The translations under genes and the position numbers were made by a program. Below are positions 56,085 to 64,000 of a stretch of DNA of 64,000 nucleotides, in pieces (position 1 is the stretch's first letter; every line of letters begins with the position of its first letter). Under the pieces are notes generated by a model. That model saw nothing but the letters and a program-made list of their open reading frames with translations, had not been told where the DNA came from and did not search any database. Source of the DNA: Nitratireductor sp. GISD-1A_MAKvit (GTDB lineage: Bacteria; Pseudomonadota; Alphaproteobacteria; Rhizobiales; Rhizobiaceae); the NCBI RefSeq assembly GCF_040819555.1, contig NZ_CP161920.1, forward strand, positions 3,719,001-3,783,000. Reading direction: 5' to 3'.

Positions 56085-56623
56085 ACTCGCACCGTATAGT
56101 GCGAGATACCGAGGTCGCGGGCGATTTGCTTGTTTGAGCGCCCGAGCGCCAGAAGGCGCAGCACATCGCGCTGGCGTGGCGACAGACGCGAAAGTCTATC
56201 GGAGGGAACGAGATCGCTTTCTCCCAGTGCCGCCTCTGTCTTCACCACCACGTCGCCTGCAAGTAGCGCGGCAACGCCGGAAGCCATCTCGCTCGACGAG
56301 ACGCCCTTGGCAATAAACCCGTCGGCGCCGGCGCGCATGACTTCCTCTACCATCGCCGGGTCATCGGTCATCGACACGACAAGAAGCGAGGTCGTGGGAT
56401 AGCGGCGACGCAATGCGCGAATACTGTGCGGTCCCTTGAAACCGGGGAAGACGAGGTCGAGCACGAGCATGCTTGCAGGCTCTCCATCGGCTGCGGCGCG
56501 CATCAATTCGTCCGCCGTTCCGACCTCGCAGATCGCAGCCTCAGGAATCGCCCTTTGCAGGATGCGACGCATGCCATCGCGAAAGATGGGGTGGTCGTCG
56601 GCGATGATGATGCGTTCGCCCAT
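56000..56623 (-). CDS. NarL/LuxR-family response regulator
   Basis: The 207-residue product has a receiver domain with acidic pair IIADDHP, phospho-acceptor Asp56 (VLDLVFPG), the Thr/Ser position in VVSMTDD and Lys106, then a LuxR-type HTH ([20 protein letters not shown] and [15 protein letters not shown]). Start chosen at the ATG at 56623; upstream readings are not receiver-like. The gene converges with and overlaps the hybrid kinase by 85 bases, a strong sign the two act together. Confidence 0.92.
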   Translation of the reverse strand: MGERIIIADDHPIFRDGMRRILQRAIPEAAICEVGTADELMRAAADGEPASMLVLDLVFPGFKGPHSIRALRRRYPTTSLLVVSMTDDPAMVEEVMRAGADGFIAKGVSSSEMASGVAALLAGDVVVKTEAALGESDLVPSDRLSRLSPRQRDVLRLLALGRSNKQIARDLGISHYTVRVHVSALLRALDVTSRTAAAGMASEFGIV

Positions 56624-56851
56624 GTCGTGCGATACCTGCTCGTTTCCGTGACATATCAACTTCAATCGCAATTGTAGCGGGACAGCTGAAAAATGGCAGT
56701 AGCACGGACGTGCTATTGGAGAGCAGTAACGTGCTCCAAGCGCCCGTTCTTGTCGGCGGCAGAGCGCCAATAGTGCGTTTGTGCTAGTTGCCACATGGAG
56801 AAGCTCCTTTTTAAGTTTGTTCTCGACCCAATAAACTGAAAGGAGAAACGG

Positions 56852-57154
56852 ATGCCCACCCGAAACAGAATAGCTGTTGCAATAGCGGTGCTCGCCATGA
56901 GCGCCGCCGCGGCCGAATCCGCCTATGCACAACAAAGCTATTTAGGGCAGATGGAGATTATGGGTTCATGGGGCAGCATTACCATGTATGATCGTCCCAC
57001 GGCGCATTATACGGTGCCGGTTCGCTTGTGTGGCCGGCGTTTTTTCGTCACTTCGACGAGGAACGACGCCCATTGGGTCAGAAATACCAAATACTATAAA
57101 GTGACCACCATCGAACATGGCCTCGTGAAGCTCATCTGTAGCCACACTATGTAG
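56852..57154 (+). CDS. Small exported protein of unknown function
   Basis: The 100-residue product has a signal peptide (cleavage near AYAQ, residue 27) and a short mature part with two cysteines (RLCGRRF and LICSH) that could form one disulfide. An AAAGGAG-like ribosome site precedes the ATG. The 3' end of the gene is followed by a diverged second copy of its last 50 bases. Family not recognised. The 228 bases between it and the response-regulator start probably hold the divergent promoters. Confidence 0.6.
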   Translation: MPTRNRIAVAIAVLAMSAAAAESAYAQQSYLGQMEIMGSWGSITMYDRPTAHYTVPVRLCGRRFFVTSTRNDAHWVRNTKYYKVTTIEHGLVKLICSHTM

Positions 57155-57206
57155 TATCACTATAAAGTGGCTACCATCACACGGCTTCGTGAAAGTCATC
57201 TGTAGC
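57094..57206 (+). repeat. Diverged tandem duplication of a gene 3' end
   Basis: The block 57094-57142 (beginning CTATAAAGTG, ending CATCTGTAGC) recurs at 57160-57206 with the same ends and about eight differences including small indels. The first copy codes for the C-terminus of the small exported protein; the second copy lies beyond its stop. It looks like a partial gene duplication. Confidence 0.8.
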
Positions 57207-57334
57207 AGCAATTGACGGCACCTGATCGTCGATGCCGATCAGGTGCTATAGGACCGTCTGTGCAGGGCTTCCCATCGCAAGTTCGGCGCGGGTTGGCATT
57301 CTCTGATCGAGCCGGAGATGGAGCAGTTTCGGCA

Positions 57335-57791
57335 ATGCTGATGAAGTCGCAAGGTCTTCTTCTGGCGAAGTATAACGCAAGGGCGTTTGCCAGCAGGCTG
57401 AGAGCCGCGTTCTGGTTCGCCGCCTTCGCCTGGCCTTGGGCGGGAATCCTCGGTGCCTGTATCGGCCTGGGCAGCTATTTCGTGGTCGGTGGCTATTTCT
57501 GGTACACGATCCTCGTATTCTCGGCGTCCAGCTTCGCCGGTGCGCTTCTCTCTCACCTCATCCTTGGCGGGTATCGCGGCTTTGTTCGCTGCGCACTGTC
57601 TGGGGGAGCAGCGCCATGGCTTGCCACGTTTTTTTGGTGCCGTCGCGACCGGCTGGGGTGCCTGGGGAACCTCGGCGATACACGAGTTCGCCACCATAGG
57701 CCCACTTTTCACCCTGCCGGGCGCGGTCTACGGCACGGTCTATTGGCTCATCCATGACGCAATCCGGAAAAAGCGGAGCGAGAACGTGTGA
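57335..57791 (+). CDS. Small membrane protein, apparent +1 frameshift
   Basis: Two overlapping frames join into one 151-residue membrane protein if one G is removed from the GGG at 57569-57571. The first half has hydrophobic helices (AAFWFAAFAWPWAGILGACI and YTILVFSASSFAGALLSHLI). The second continues IAALFAAHCLG and ends GPLFTLPGAVYGTVYWLIHD plus a basic tail. Family unknown, so the correction rests on continuity of hydrophobic pattern and on the stop overlapping the next gene. A GTG/ATG cluster makes the start uncertain by two codons. Confidence 0.55.
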
Positions 57792-58564
57792 TGAGGAAAC
57801 TCCTGTCTTCCACAATTCTCCTGCTGGGACTCGGGCACGGAGCCAATGCGGGCGAAACGATCTACGATCTTTATGCCGCGATCGGCGATACCGTCTTCTT
57901 CCCGATCGTCGACACGCGGGATGGCAGGATGGTGACGAATGCCGCTGGCGTGCTGTTGAAAACGCGGATCGATGAGAAGGGACGCTTCCTCGCCTATCTG
58001 GAGGAAGGCGGCGGCTGGGCGGTCAACACGTTCAAGTTCTGGCCGCTTTCCGACGGCGGAGCCATCGCCGCCACCATGGTTGGCACCTTCGAGGCAGACG
58101 TGATGTTTGCCGACAGCTACGCGGAGTTTTACGCCCGCCGCCCAGGCGGAGCCTGGGAGGTCGTCGACCCGCCGATGGAACCGCTCGATGTCTCCTACTT
58201 TCTCGACCAGGCGCCAGTCTTCCGTCGCGAAGAGCAAAAGAAGCTATTTGAAGAGACCGCCTGGGGGGTGTTCTACGAACTGAGGCCGGATCGCGAGCAT
58301 ATCGTCGTCCACCTTACGGCCACCAACCGCGACAAATGCTGGCCTGAGACCATTTTCGAAGTGACCGGGCAAAGCGACCGGGACGATGCGGGCGGCCCGG
58401 AATTCTGCCGTGACGTCTATGATCTGCTGATGAAGGAAGTCGTATTGCAACTGGACGAGGATAACGGCCGTTTCGAGATCGTGCCGCTGCATCGCAAGCT
58501 GATGCTGCCGGAAACCAGGCGCTGCGACCTTTCAAGAGTCCGGGATTGCAGCCTGGCTGATTAG
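57791..58564 (+). CDS. Exported protein of unknown function
   Basis: The 257-residue product has a signal peptide (cleavage near ANA, residue 20) and an acidic mature domain with paired cysteines late in the sequence (DKCWPE, EFCRDV, RRCDLS, RDCSLAD). No family recognised. Its ATG overlaps the stop of the membrane protein before it (TGATG), suggesting the two work together. Its 3' end overlaps the convergent gene at 58532-59092 by 33 bases. Confidence 0.65.
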   Translation: MRKLLSSTILLLGLGHGANAGETIYDLYAAIGDTVFFPIVDTRDGRMVTNAAGVLLKTRIDEKGRFLAYLEEGGGWAVNTFKFWPLSDGGAIAATMVGTFEADVMFADSYAEFYARRPGGAWEVVDPPMEPLDVSYFLDQAPVFRREEQKKLFEETAWGVFYELRPDREHIVVHLTATNRDKCWPETIFEVTGQSDRDDAGGPEFCRDVYDLLMKEVVLQLDEDNGRFEIVPLHRKLMLPETRRCDLSRVRDCSLAD

Positions 58565-59092
58565 GGCCTTCAAGTCGCGCGGCGGGTTTGGCCATCCCCT
58601 TGCGGCTTCGCGACGCGCAAACTCCATAAGTCCCGCCAGCCTTTCGGCCGAAAGCGGGAGATTCCCGGATAGGCGCGCGACCTTGCGTTCGCCGCCCTCG
58701 TCGATGAAAGCGAACTCGGGGACGGAAACTCCTGTGCCGGTCACCACGGGATCGCCGAAAACCCCGACACCGAATTTTTCCACCCGGTCCCATCGCAGGA
58801 AAAGCCTTTCGCCGTGTGGCGCCGTGCGCCAGAAGCCGTCCGCCTGAAGCTCCAGTTGCCCGTTACGGCCCGTTAGGCCGCGCAGCGAATAGAAGCTGAC
58901 GATGAGGGGAAAAGGCAGGACGAGGACGTACCAGAACGGGCGCAGGCCGCCTTCGAGAAGCGACAGGCCGTAAAGCAGGCCGCCTGCAAACGCCCACGCG
59001 ACAACGAGCACGACCGCCTGCTCCAGCGGATCGGGCGAAAGGGAGATCTTCCAGTCCTTTCGACCTGCCGGGCCGGTCGTCTTCCATGTCAT
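58532..59092 (-). CDS. Membrane protein with PH-like cytosolic domain
   Basis: The 186-residue product has two adjacent transmembrane helices (about residues 24-42 and 47-65), then a beta-rich segment (ELQADGFWRTAPHGERLFLRWDRVEKFG) of the kind seen in bacterial PH-domain membrane proteins. Function unknown. Start at the ATG at 59092. It overlaps the convergent exported-protein gene at the 3' end. Confidence 0.6.
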   Translation of the reverse strand: MTWKTTGPAGRKDWKISLSPDPLEQAVVLVVAWAFAGGLLYGLSLLEGGLRPFWYVLVLPFPLIVSFYSLRGLTGRNGQLELQADGFWRTAPHGERLFLRWDRVEKFGVGVFGDPVVTGTGVSVPEFAFIDEGGERKVARLSGNLPLSAERLAGLMEFARREAARGWPNPPRDLKALISQAAIPDS

Positions 59093-59188
59093 CGCTTGTT
59101 CCCGATACCGGCTGGCTAGGAAAAATCGCGGCTCGACCGAACGTATGTCGTCAGTGCCGCGATTCTCCCGAGCGCGCAAGAAGCCCGA

Positions 59189-59494
59189 TCAGCACGCCTT
59201 GGGACGGCCTGGACGGTCCGAATACCTGACTTCGAAGAAGCCTTGATTCTTCACCATGTCGTTTCTCGCGCTGCTTAGATTCGATTCGCAGGCGTAGAGG
59301 TCTCTATTGCAGAGTCGAAAACTCACGGTTCGGGAACCGTTCTGGCAGCGAAGACTGGGATTGTCCCATGCGCTGAAGTTCGTGACTTGGCTGCCGTCAG
59401 CCCTTCTGACGGCAATGACATATCCCTCGGCATGTGCCGGCGCGCCGAGGCTGGCGGAGACGACAACCAGGGCTAGGAATTTAATCGCTTTCAT
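59189..59494 (-). CDS. Small cysteine-containing exported protein
   Basis: The 101-residue product has a signal peptide (cleavage near AHA, residue 22) and a mature part with four cysteines (SLRCQNG, FRLCNRD, YACESN and the terminal Cys), plausibly two disulfides. No family recognised. It is one of several short exported proteins in this stretch with similar size and composition but no evident sequence similarity. Confidence 0.6.
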   Translation of the reverse strand: MKAIKFLALVVVSASLGAPAHAEGYVIAVRRADGSQVTNFSAWDNPSLRCQNGSRTVSFRLCNRDLYACESNLSSARNDMVKNQGFFEVRYSDRPGRPKAC

Positions 59495-59803
59495 TGTGTC
59501 GCTCTTGTTGGTTGGATATCCTTAACGGTTACCGCAACATTGCCCGATGCGGATCGCACGCGCGGCAACGCGATACAAAGTTAGGTTTGGAAGGCAGCCG
59601 AAATCCATTCCCTCAGATGTGCTATTGGTGTTCGCGAGCAGGTCCATCGCCCTCATGCGTGTCGTGGCGATGCGGCAGAGAGCGATATTCTTCAGGTGGC
59701 GATGCATAATGCCCATCCGCTTTGCGGTTAGGTCATCTGTGCTAATCGCACTTAAAAATCGAGGGTGTTTATACTCGTGGCACGATATGAAAGGTTTCAT
59801 GCC
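59495..59803. other. Intergenic stretch, nothing recognised
   Basis: These 309 bases are lower in GC than the flanking housekeeping DNA. I see no RNA gene, repeat or credible coding frame. They separate two divergent exported-protein genes, so promoters are expected but not identified. Confidence 0.5.
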
Positions 59804-60301
59804 ATGAAGAAGATTTGTGTGGGAGGGATTTCTCTCCTCTTGCTTTTCCCCTCGGCTCCAGCCAATGCTCTGGATGGGCCAACATACGACTTAACCTCTA
59901 TTTTCGAGTATGTGTGCTTCAGTACTTTGCCCCATTTCGAAGGGGCAGAAGCACGTTTGCGGCAAATGGGGTTCAAACTGATCACCATTGGCGACAACGA
60001 ATTCGAGGGTCGTCATCCGTCAGATGGCCTCACCGCCTATCTTACGGCAGGAAAGCGAGAATACGGCAATTCCGGGTGCACAATTCAATCCGAGAACGCA
60101 GTCTACAATCAGACTAAGACAACGGCGCTCGAGGTGTTCAACAACATTTTTGGCGAAACTGTTTCGGAGTGGCGATACAATGGGAGACCCGCCGGCTGGA
60201 GAGCGCCGTCAGGCGAGGGGATGGTTTATCTCGATGTAATTGGAGAGGGCGTGGATACCCCTTCCGGCGTGGGGATAGCTATCGAGTGGCGCCGCCAATA
60301 G
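59804..60301 (+). CDS. Exported protein of unknown function
   Basis: The 165-residue product has a signal peptide (cleavage near ANA, residue 22). The mature domain, with cysteines in EYVCFSTLP and NSGCTIQ, recalls small periplasmic proteins beginning with a conserved Cys-containing helix. Codon use is A/T-richer than in the housekeeping genes, consistent with recent acquisition. Start at the ATG at 59804 directly before the signal peptide. Confidence 0.62.
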   Translation: MKKICVGGISLLLLFPSAPANALDGPTYDLTSIFEYVCFSTLPHFEGAEARLRQMGFKLITIGDNEFEGRHPSDGLTAYLTAGKREYGNSGCTIQSENAVYNQTKTTALEVFNNIFGETVSEWRYNGRPAGWRAPSGEGMVYLDVIGEGVDTPSGVGIAIEWRRQ

Positions 60302-60327
60302 GCACGGAATTATGGCTCGCGGCCCTG

Positions 60328-61275
60328 CTAAAACCCTTCCAGATCGAGCGACAAGCCGGAAAGGCAGGTGTCGGCATAGTGGTCGCCCGGGTAGATCGAG
60401 ACAATACGAGCGATGACCGTGTCGGCCTGAACAGGCGTGCTTAGCGAGAGACGCTGCCCGCCCGGTGCGTCGCGGAGAGCAAATCTCTCCTTGCTACCCG
60501 CCGCCTCGATCTCGATGACCTTGATCCTGCCATTGTTCGCAAAGGTCGATGCGGATTTCTGATAGCCGTTGTGGATGTTGATGGCATGGATAGTGACCTC
60601 CGGCCTGGTCTCGATCCGGATCGTCTCGCCTTCGCCATTTCCGGCGCGTCCCTCGCACCAGGCTGCTCCTTCGGGGCCCCAGAAGAGGTTCTTCGGCCCA
60701 TAGGTGTTGCCGGCCTGCGGTGAGAGAACGGAACTGGCGCAATAGCTCAGGCTATCCAGAAACTGGGTCGGGCTGTTGTCCGTATGGCAGACTTCCTGCG
60801 ATACGGACCTTGCGGGCCGATCCACCGAATTCACCCGCGTCGTGGCGATTGTGCAATGTCCGTTAACCGTCATCGGACCGCCGCGAATATAGTTACCGTC
60901 TTCACCATAGAGATCGACGCTGCCTGTCGCCTTGCCGCTGGTACTGTCGATCCGGTAGCTGCTGATATTCTCCAGGCGGCCCGCGTTGCGCACCTCGTGC
61001 CTGAACTCGATCTCTCGCCCGAGAGTGTTCATCGCAAATCCAGACGCAAGATCTCCCGTATCGAGATGCGAGCCGGAAACGCCAATCTGTCCGGTGGAAT
61101 CGTCGTACCGGATTATCGCCCATGTGAGCGGCGAAGCCCCTGGATCGAACCGGCAATCGTAGACCGACTCCGTAGCCTGCACAGTGACCGGGTGGAAGCC
61201 AAGCACCACGCCGGCGGCTATTGCAGCAAGCGTGGCCAACGTGCGCGCTATCTGGCAGCTTATCGGATCAAACAT
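60328..61275 (-). CDS. Exported protein with NADase-type glycan-binding (discoidin-like) domain
   Basis: The 315-residue product has a signal peptide (cleavage near QATE, residue 35), a first beta domain (about 36-150), and a C-terminal domain at about 165-310 with WCEGRAGNGEGETIRIE, HAINIHNGYQKS and NNGRIKVIEIEA. This resembles the discoidin-like glycan-binding module attached to bacterial NADase toxins and many surface proteins. No NADase catalytic part is seen. A carbohydrate- or surface-binding role is inferred. The gene ends the block of exported proteins next to the conjugation genes. Confidence 0.62.
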   Translation of the reverse strand: MFDPISCQIARTLATLAAIAAGVVLGFHPVTVQATESVYDCRFDPGASPLTWAIIRYDDSTGQIGVSGSHLDTGDLASGFAMNTLGREIEFRHEVRNAGRLENISSYRIDSTSGKATGSVDLYGEDGNYIRGGPMTVNGHCTIATTRVNSVDRPARSVSQEVCHTDNSPTQFLDSLSYCASSVLSPQAGNTYGPKNLFWGPEGAAWCEGRAGNGEGETIRIETRPEVTIHAINIHNGYQKSASTFANNGRIKVIEIEAAGSKERFALRDAPGGQRLSLSTPVQADTVIARIVSIYPGDHYADTCLSGLSLDLEGF

Positions 61276-61515
61276 CGCAGGTTCAGCCGTTCGCGTTGGT
61301 ATCATGGAACGAAATGACGAGCCGGATTTCGGAGATCAACGACCATGAGTCCGACCAAAAACCCGGCCACGTTATGTTCCCGCCTCCAATGGTCTGACGC
61401 AACTAGCACGAATGCCCTATGGGAATTGCATTCTGCACCAGCTACCTACGATATGATCAGCGATGGCGAGCAAGGGGCCGTCCACGTATGAGGTCTCCGC
61501 GCCGCCCGCCATCGA

Positions 61516-61782
61516 TCAGGCCCGATCCTGCTGCGGTTGAGTTCTGCCATATGCGCCTGCCGGACGCTCCATCTCGAACGCCGTCTTTCCGAGTTTCGTC
61601 CATGTATCGCGCGCATGGTCGCCGTCCTCGCTGTTGAGCTTGTCAGCGATCCAGAGCAGCGCGCCGTAGATCATGGCGCGGTCGTCTCCGGTCAGGTCCA
61701 CGATGCCCGCCTTGACGACGAGACCGCCGAGTTCGATCAGGTGGCGCGTTCGCTTGCGTCTCTCGACCTGCCACGTCCGCAT
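61516..61782 (-). CDS. traD: Conjugal transfer protein TraD (Ti-plasmid type)
   Basis: The 88-residue product begins RTWQVERRKRTRHLIELGGLV, matching the small TraD of Agrobacterium/Rhizobium conjugation systems, which assists relaxosome or coupling-protein function. The ATG at 61780-61782 comes one base after the traC stop, which settles the start. In Ti plasmids traG (the coupling protein) follows directly, but here only about 240 bases and then an unrelated exported-protein gene follow. Confidence 0.85.
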   Translation of the reverse strand: MRTWQVERRKRTRHLIELGGLVVKAGIVDLTGDDRAMIYGALLWIADKLNSEDGDHARDTWTKLGKTAFEMERPAGAYGRTQPQQDRA

Positions 61783-61783
61783 G

Positions 61784-62110
61784 TCATGCCGCGCCCGTGC
61801 CGCCTGATGCCGTTTGCGTGCCGCCCGGTTGTGTCGGAGTGCCGCCAGCGTCGCGGTCAGGCGCTGATGCAATTCGCCGCGACCGGCCCTGAAAGAACCC
61901 AGCGCCGCGCTTGGCCCACGCCTCCCGCTTTCCGGCATCAGTTGTTTCCGCCAGTACGATCAGCGCCCCGGCCAGTTCGTCAGCTGTGAGCGCATCAGCC
62001 CCGGTGGCGATGACCAGTTCGCCGAGTTGCTGCACCTTTCGCATTTTCAGTTCCCGCGCCTTGTCCTCAAGGGCCTTCAGTTCCGCGTCGTAGTCCCGTG
62101 GTTTGCGCAT
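61784..62110 (-). CDS. traC: Conjugal transfer protein TraC (Ti-plasmid type)
   Basis: The 108-residue product contains IEAL-type charged helices (YDAELKALEDKARELKMRKV) and LGELVIATGADALTADELAGAL, matching rhizobial TraC, an accessory relaxosome protein. A Gly/Thr-rich tail ends the protein. It is divergent from traA, and the 181 bases between their starts contain the oriT, exactly as in Ti-type DNA-transfer regions. Confidence 0.87.
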   Translation of the reverse strand: MRKPRDYDAELKALEDKARELKMRKVQQLGELVIATGADALTADELAGALIVLAETTDAGKREAWAKRGAGFFQGRSRRIASAPDRDAGGTPTQPGGTQTASGGTGAA

Positions 62111-62232
62111 TACGGTGTCCTTTCGCTGTCGCAAGTGGTTGATGCGGTAAGGATAGTTGCGCAGGTGGCGGAACGCAGTATTGTTGCCGGGACGGTCTGG
62201 CACGTGGCGGTCCATCCCGAGATTTTTTCGAG

Positions 62233-62265
62233 GGAGGGCGCGCTTATACGTCGTTCCGACGTGCG
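62233..62265. other. oriT: Origin of transfer (Q-type nic region)
   Basis: Between traC and traA lies AGGGCGCGCTTATACGTCG (62235-62253). Its complement contains TAAGCGCGCCCT, close to the RSF1010/Ti-type nick core TAAGTGCGCCCT. Next to it is a perfect inverted repeat ACGTCG-ttc-CGACGT at 62248-62262, as in other oriT sites of this class. Nicking is expected on the minus strand within the GCGC/CCCT stretch by TraA. Confidence 0.8.
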
Positions 62266-62291
62266 CTTCGTCGTGCCAATGCTTGATCGCG

Positions 62292-64000
62292 ATGGCGATC
62301 TATCATCTTCACGTCAAGGTCATTGGCCGCAAGGCCGGAAGCAGTGCGGTGGCGTCCGCCGCCTACCGCTCGGCCTCGCGGATGCGCGACGAGCGCATCG
62401 ACCGCGTGCAGGATTTTTCCAATAAACGCGGCGTCGTCCATTCCGAAATCATGCTGCCCGACAATGCGCCCGAGCATCTTGGCGACCGCGAACGGCTCTG
62501 GAATGATGTCGAAGCCTTCGAGGTCCGCAAGGACGCCCAGCTTGCGCGCGAGGTGGAGTTCGCCATTCCGCGCGAGATTACGCAGGCGCAGGGCATCGAG
62601 TTGGCGCGCGACTTCGCCCAAGCCGAATTTGTCGATCAGGGCATGATCGCCGATTTGAACGTGCATTGGGATTTTGCCGAGAACGGAAGCCCCAAGCCTC
62701 ATGCCCATGTCATGCTCACCATGCGCAGCGTGGACGAGAACGGGTTCGGCCCGAAAGTCCGGGACTGGAACCGCACCGAGATGGTGGAGCGGTGGCGCGA
62801 GCGTTGGGCCGAGCATGTCAACGAGCGGCTGGCTGAACTCGACATAGACGCCCGGATCGACCATCGCAGCCTTGAGGCGCAGGGGATCGGGCTCGAGCCG
62901 CAAAGCCAGATCGGCGCACCGGCGCAGCGGATCGAAGGCGAAGGCGTCGAGGCCGCAGACCGCGCCGACTTGCACCGCGAGATCGCCCGCAACAATGGCG
63001 AGAGGATCATCGCCGATCCTTCCGTGGCGCTGGACGCGATCACACAGCAGCAATCGACCTTCACGCGCCGCGACATGGCGAAGTTCGCGCACCGCCACAG
63101 CGACGGCATCGACCAGTTCAACGAGGTCATGGGCGCGATGCGCGGTTCGCCCGATCTGGTCGAGCTTGGGCAGGACGCACGCGGCGAGGACCGCTTCACG
63201 ACCCGCGACATGATCGAGGCGGAACAGCGCCTGCACCGCGCCGCCGAGGTGATGGCCGGGAAGGAATTGCACGAGGTCAGCGACCGCGACAGAGAGGCCG
63301 CACTTGCCCGCGCGGAAGAACGCGGCCTTGTCCTGTCTGGCGAGCAGGCCGACGCGCTGGCGCATGTCACGGACGGGCGCGACCTTGGCGTTGTCGTCGG
63401 CTATGCCGGGACGGGAAAGAGCGCCATGTTGGGCGTGGCGCGCGAGGCTTGGGAGGCGTCCGGCTTTGAAGTCCGAGGCGTCGCCCTGTCCGGCATCGCG
63501 GCTGAGAATCTGGAAAGCGGATCGGGCATCGCGTCCCGCACCATCGCCAGCATGGAACACGGCTGGAAGAGCGGGCGCGACATGCTCACGTCGCGCGACG
63601 TGCTTGTCATCGACGAGGCGGGCATGGTCGGGACGCGGCAGATGGAGCGCGTTCTGTCCCATGCCGCCGAGGCTGGCGCAAAGGTGGCGCTGGTCGGCGA
63701 TCCGCAGCAGTTGCAATCCATCGAGGCGGGCGCGGCGTTCCGGTCTATCCATGAGCGCCATGGCGGCGCGGAAATCGGCGAGGTGCGCCGCCAGCGCGAG
63801 GACTGGCAGCGGGACGCCACGCGCGATCTGGCGACAGGAAGAACCGGCAATGCCATCGTCGCTTATGACCGTCACGACATGGTGCATTCCGCTGAAACCC
63901 GCGAACAGGCGCGCGGCGATCTGATCGACCGTTGGGACCGCGAACGGCAGGCTTCTCCCGACAGCAGCCGCATCATCCTCACCCACACCAACGCCGAGGT
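62292..64000 (+). CDS. traA: Ti-type conjugative relaxase-helicase TraA, truncated by the window end
   Basis: The visible 569 codons comprise a MobA/MobL relaxase domain (about residues 1-230), with the metal-binding His pattern in GSPKPHAHVML near residue 140, and then a TraI/RecD-like helicase whose Walker A GYAGTGKSAML is near residue 370 and Walker B LVIDEAGM near residue 440. The full protein in rhizobia is 1,100 residues or more, so the rest lies beyond the window. It nicks oriT, pilots the strand and unwinds the DNA. A long frame on the opposite strand is an antisense shadow. Confidence 0.93.
   Translation, partial: MAIYHLHVKVIGRKAGSSAVASAAYRSASRMRDERIDRVQDFSNKRGVVHSEIMLPDNAPEHLGDRERLWNDVEAFEVRKDAQLAREVEFAIPREITQAQGIELARDFAQAEFVDQGMIADLNVHWDFAENGSPKPHAHVMLTMRSVDENGFGPKVRDWNRTEMVERWRERWAEHVNERLAELDIDARIDHRSLEAQGIGLEPQSQIGAPAQRIEGEGVEAADRADLHREIARNNGERIIADPSVALDAITQQQSTFTRRDMAKFAHRHSDGIDQFNEVMGAMRGSPDLVELGQDARGEDRFTTRDMIEAEQRLHRAAEVMAGKELHEVSDRDREAALARAEERGLVLSGEQADALAHVTDGRDLGVVVGYAGTGKSAMLGVAREAWEASGFEVRGVALSGIAAENLESGSGIASRTIASMEHGWKSGRDMLTSRDVLVIDEAGMVGTRQMERVLSHAAEAGAKVALVGDPQQLQSIEAGAAFRSIHERHGGAEIGEVRRQREDWQRDATRDLATGRTGNAIVAYDRHDMVHSAETREQARGDLIDRWDRERQASPDSSRIILTHTNAE

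Noticed and set aside
62244..63986. A 580-codon frame on the minus strand opposite traA
   Set aside because: The plus strand encodes a continuous relaxase-helicase with catalytic motifs; the reverse frame would also run through the oriT and has no recognisable features.

Overview
The window looks like the chromosome of an alphaproteobacterium of the order Hyphomicrobiales (Rhizobiales), probably from the Phyllobacteriaceae/Mesorhizobium side. The evidence is the order lptC-lptA-lptB-rpoN-hpf-ptsN, the DUF1150 gene next to hsp20, the grpE/hrcA/rph/VOC/rdgB/hemW neighbourhood, a Zur-controlled znu locus and Ti-plasmid-type tra genes, together with high GC content. No species is claimed.

Layout. 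0-5 kb: lipopolysaccharide export, sigma-54, ribosome hibernation factor and nitrogen-PTS EIIA. 5-20.6 kb: ordinary chromosomal housekeeping (small heat-shock protein, nucleoside hydrolase and ribokinase, DNA repair, adenosine-kinase-type sugar kinase, grpE and hrcA, RNase PH, RdgB, HemW, RsmI, YraN). 20.6-21.6 kb: a gene-free stretch packed with palindromic repeats. 21.6-31.5 kb: a cytochrome P450, CsbD, a zinc-uptake regulon (aztD, znuA, znuC, znuB, zur with three matching operator-like sites), an Rrf2/flavoprotein/methyltransferase cluster and a glutamate-receptor-like channel. 31.5-41.5 kb: a peptide-type ABC importer with its own regulator, an Xaa-Pro-type peptidase, a GAF protein, an acetyltransferase and a divergent histidinol-dehydrogenase paralogue. 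41.6-43.9 kb: queCDEF behind a preQ1-I riboswitch.

44-61.3 kb is accessory DNA. It is rich in exported proteins of unknown function and holds a DUF3883 protein, a YiiX-like lipoprotein, a DUF5995/RND-exporter/secreted-protein operon, an exported subtilase, a decayed gene, and a hybrid histidine kinase whose 3' end overlaps a convergent LuxR-type regulator. 61.5-64 kb carries traD, traC, a Q-type oriT and the first 569 codons of the TraA relaxase-helicase, so a conjugative element begins here and continues past the window.

A cross-cutting observation affects how every gene should be read. At least nine genes are broken or artificially fused by what looks like exactly one extra base in a G or C run, always in the +1 direction. 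After removing one base each reconstructed gene has a length divisible by three and a family-typical or uninterrupted reading frame. Several are housekeeping genes, including lptB, normally essential. The simplest reading is homopolymer over-calling in the assembly, not gene decay. It also dissolves an apparent acetyltransferase-dehydrogenase fusion. Families were recognised by eye from conserved motifs; no database search was run.
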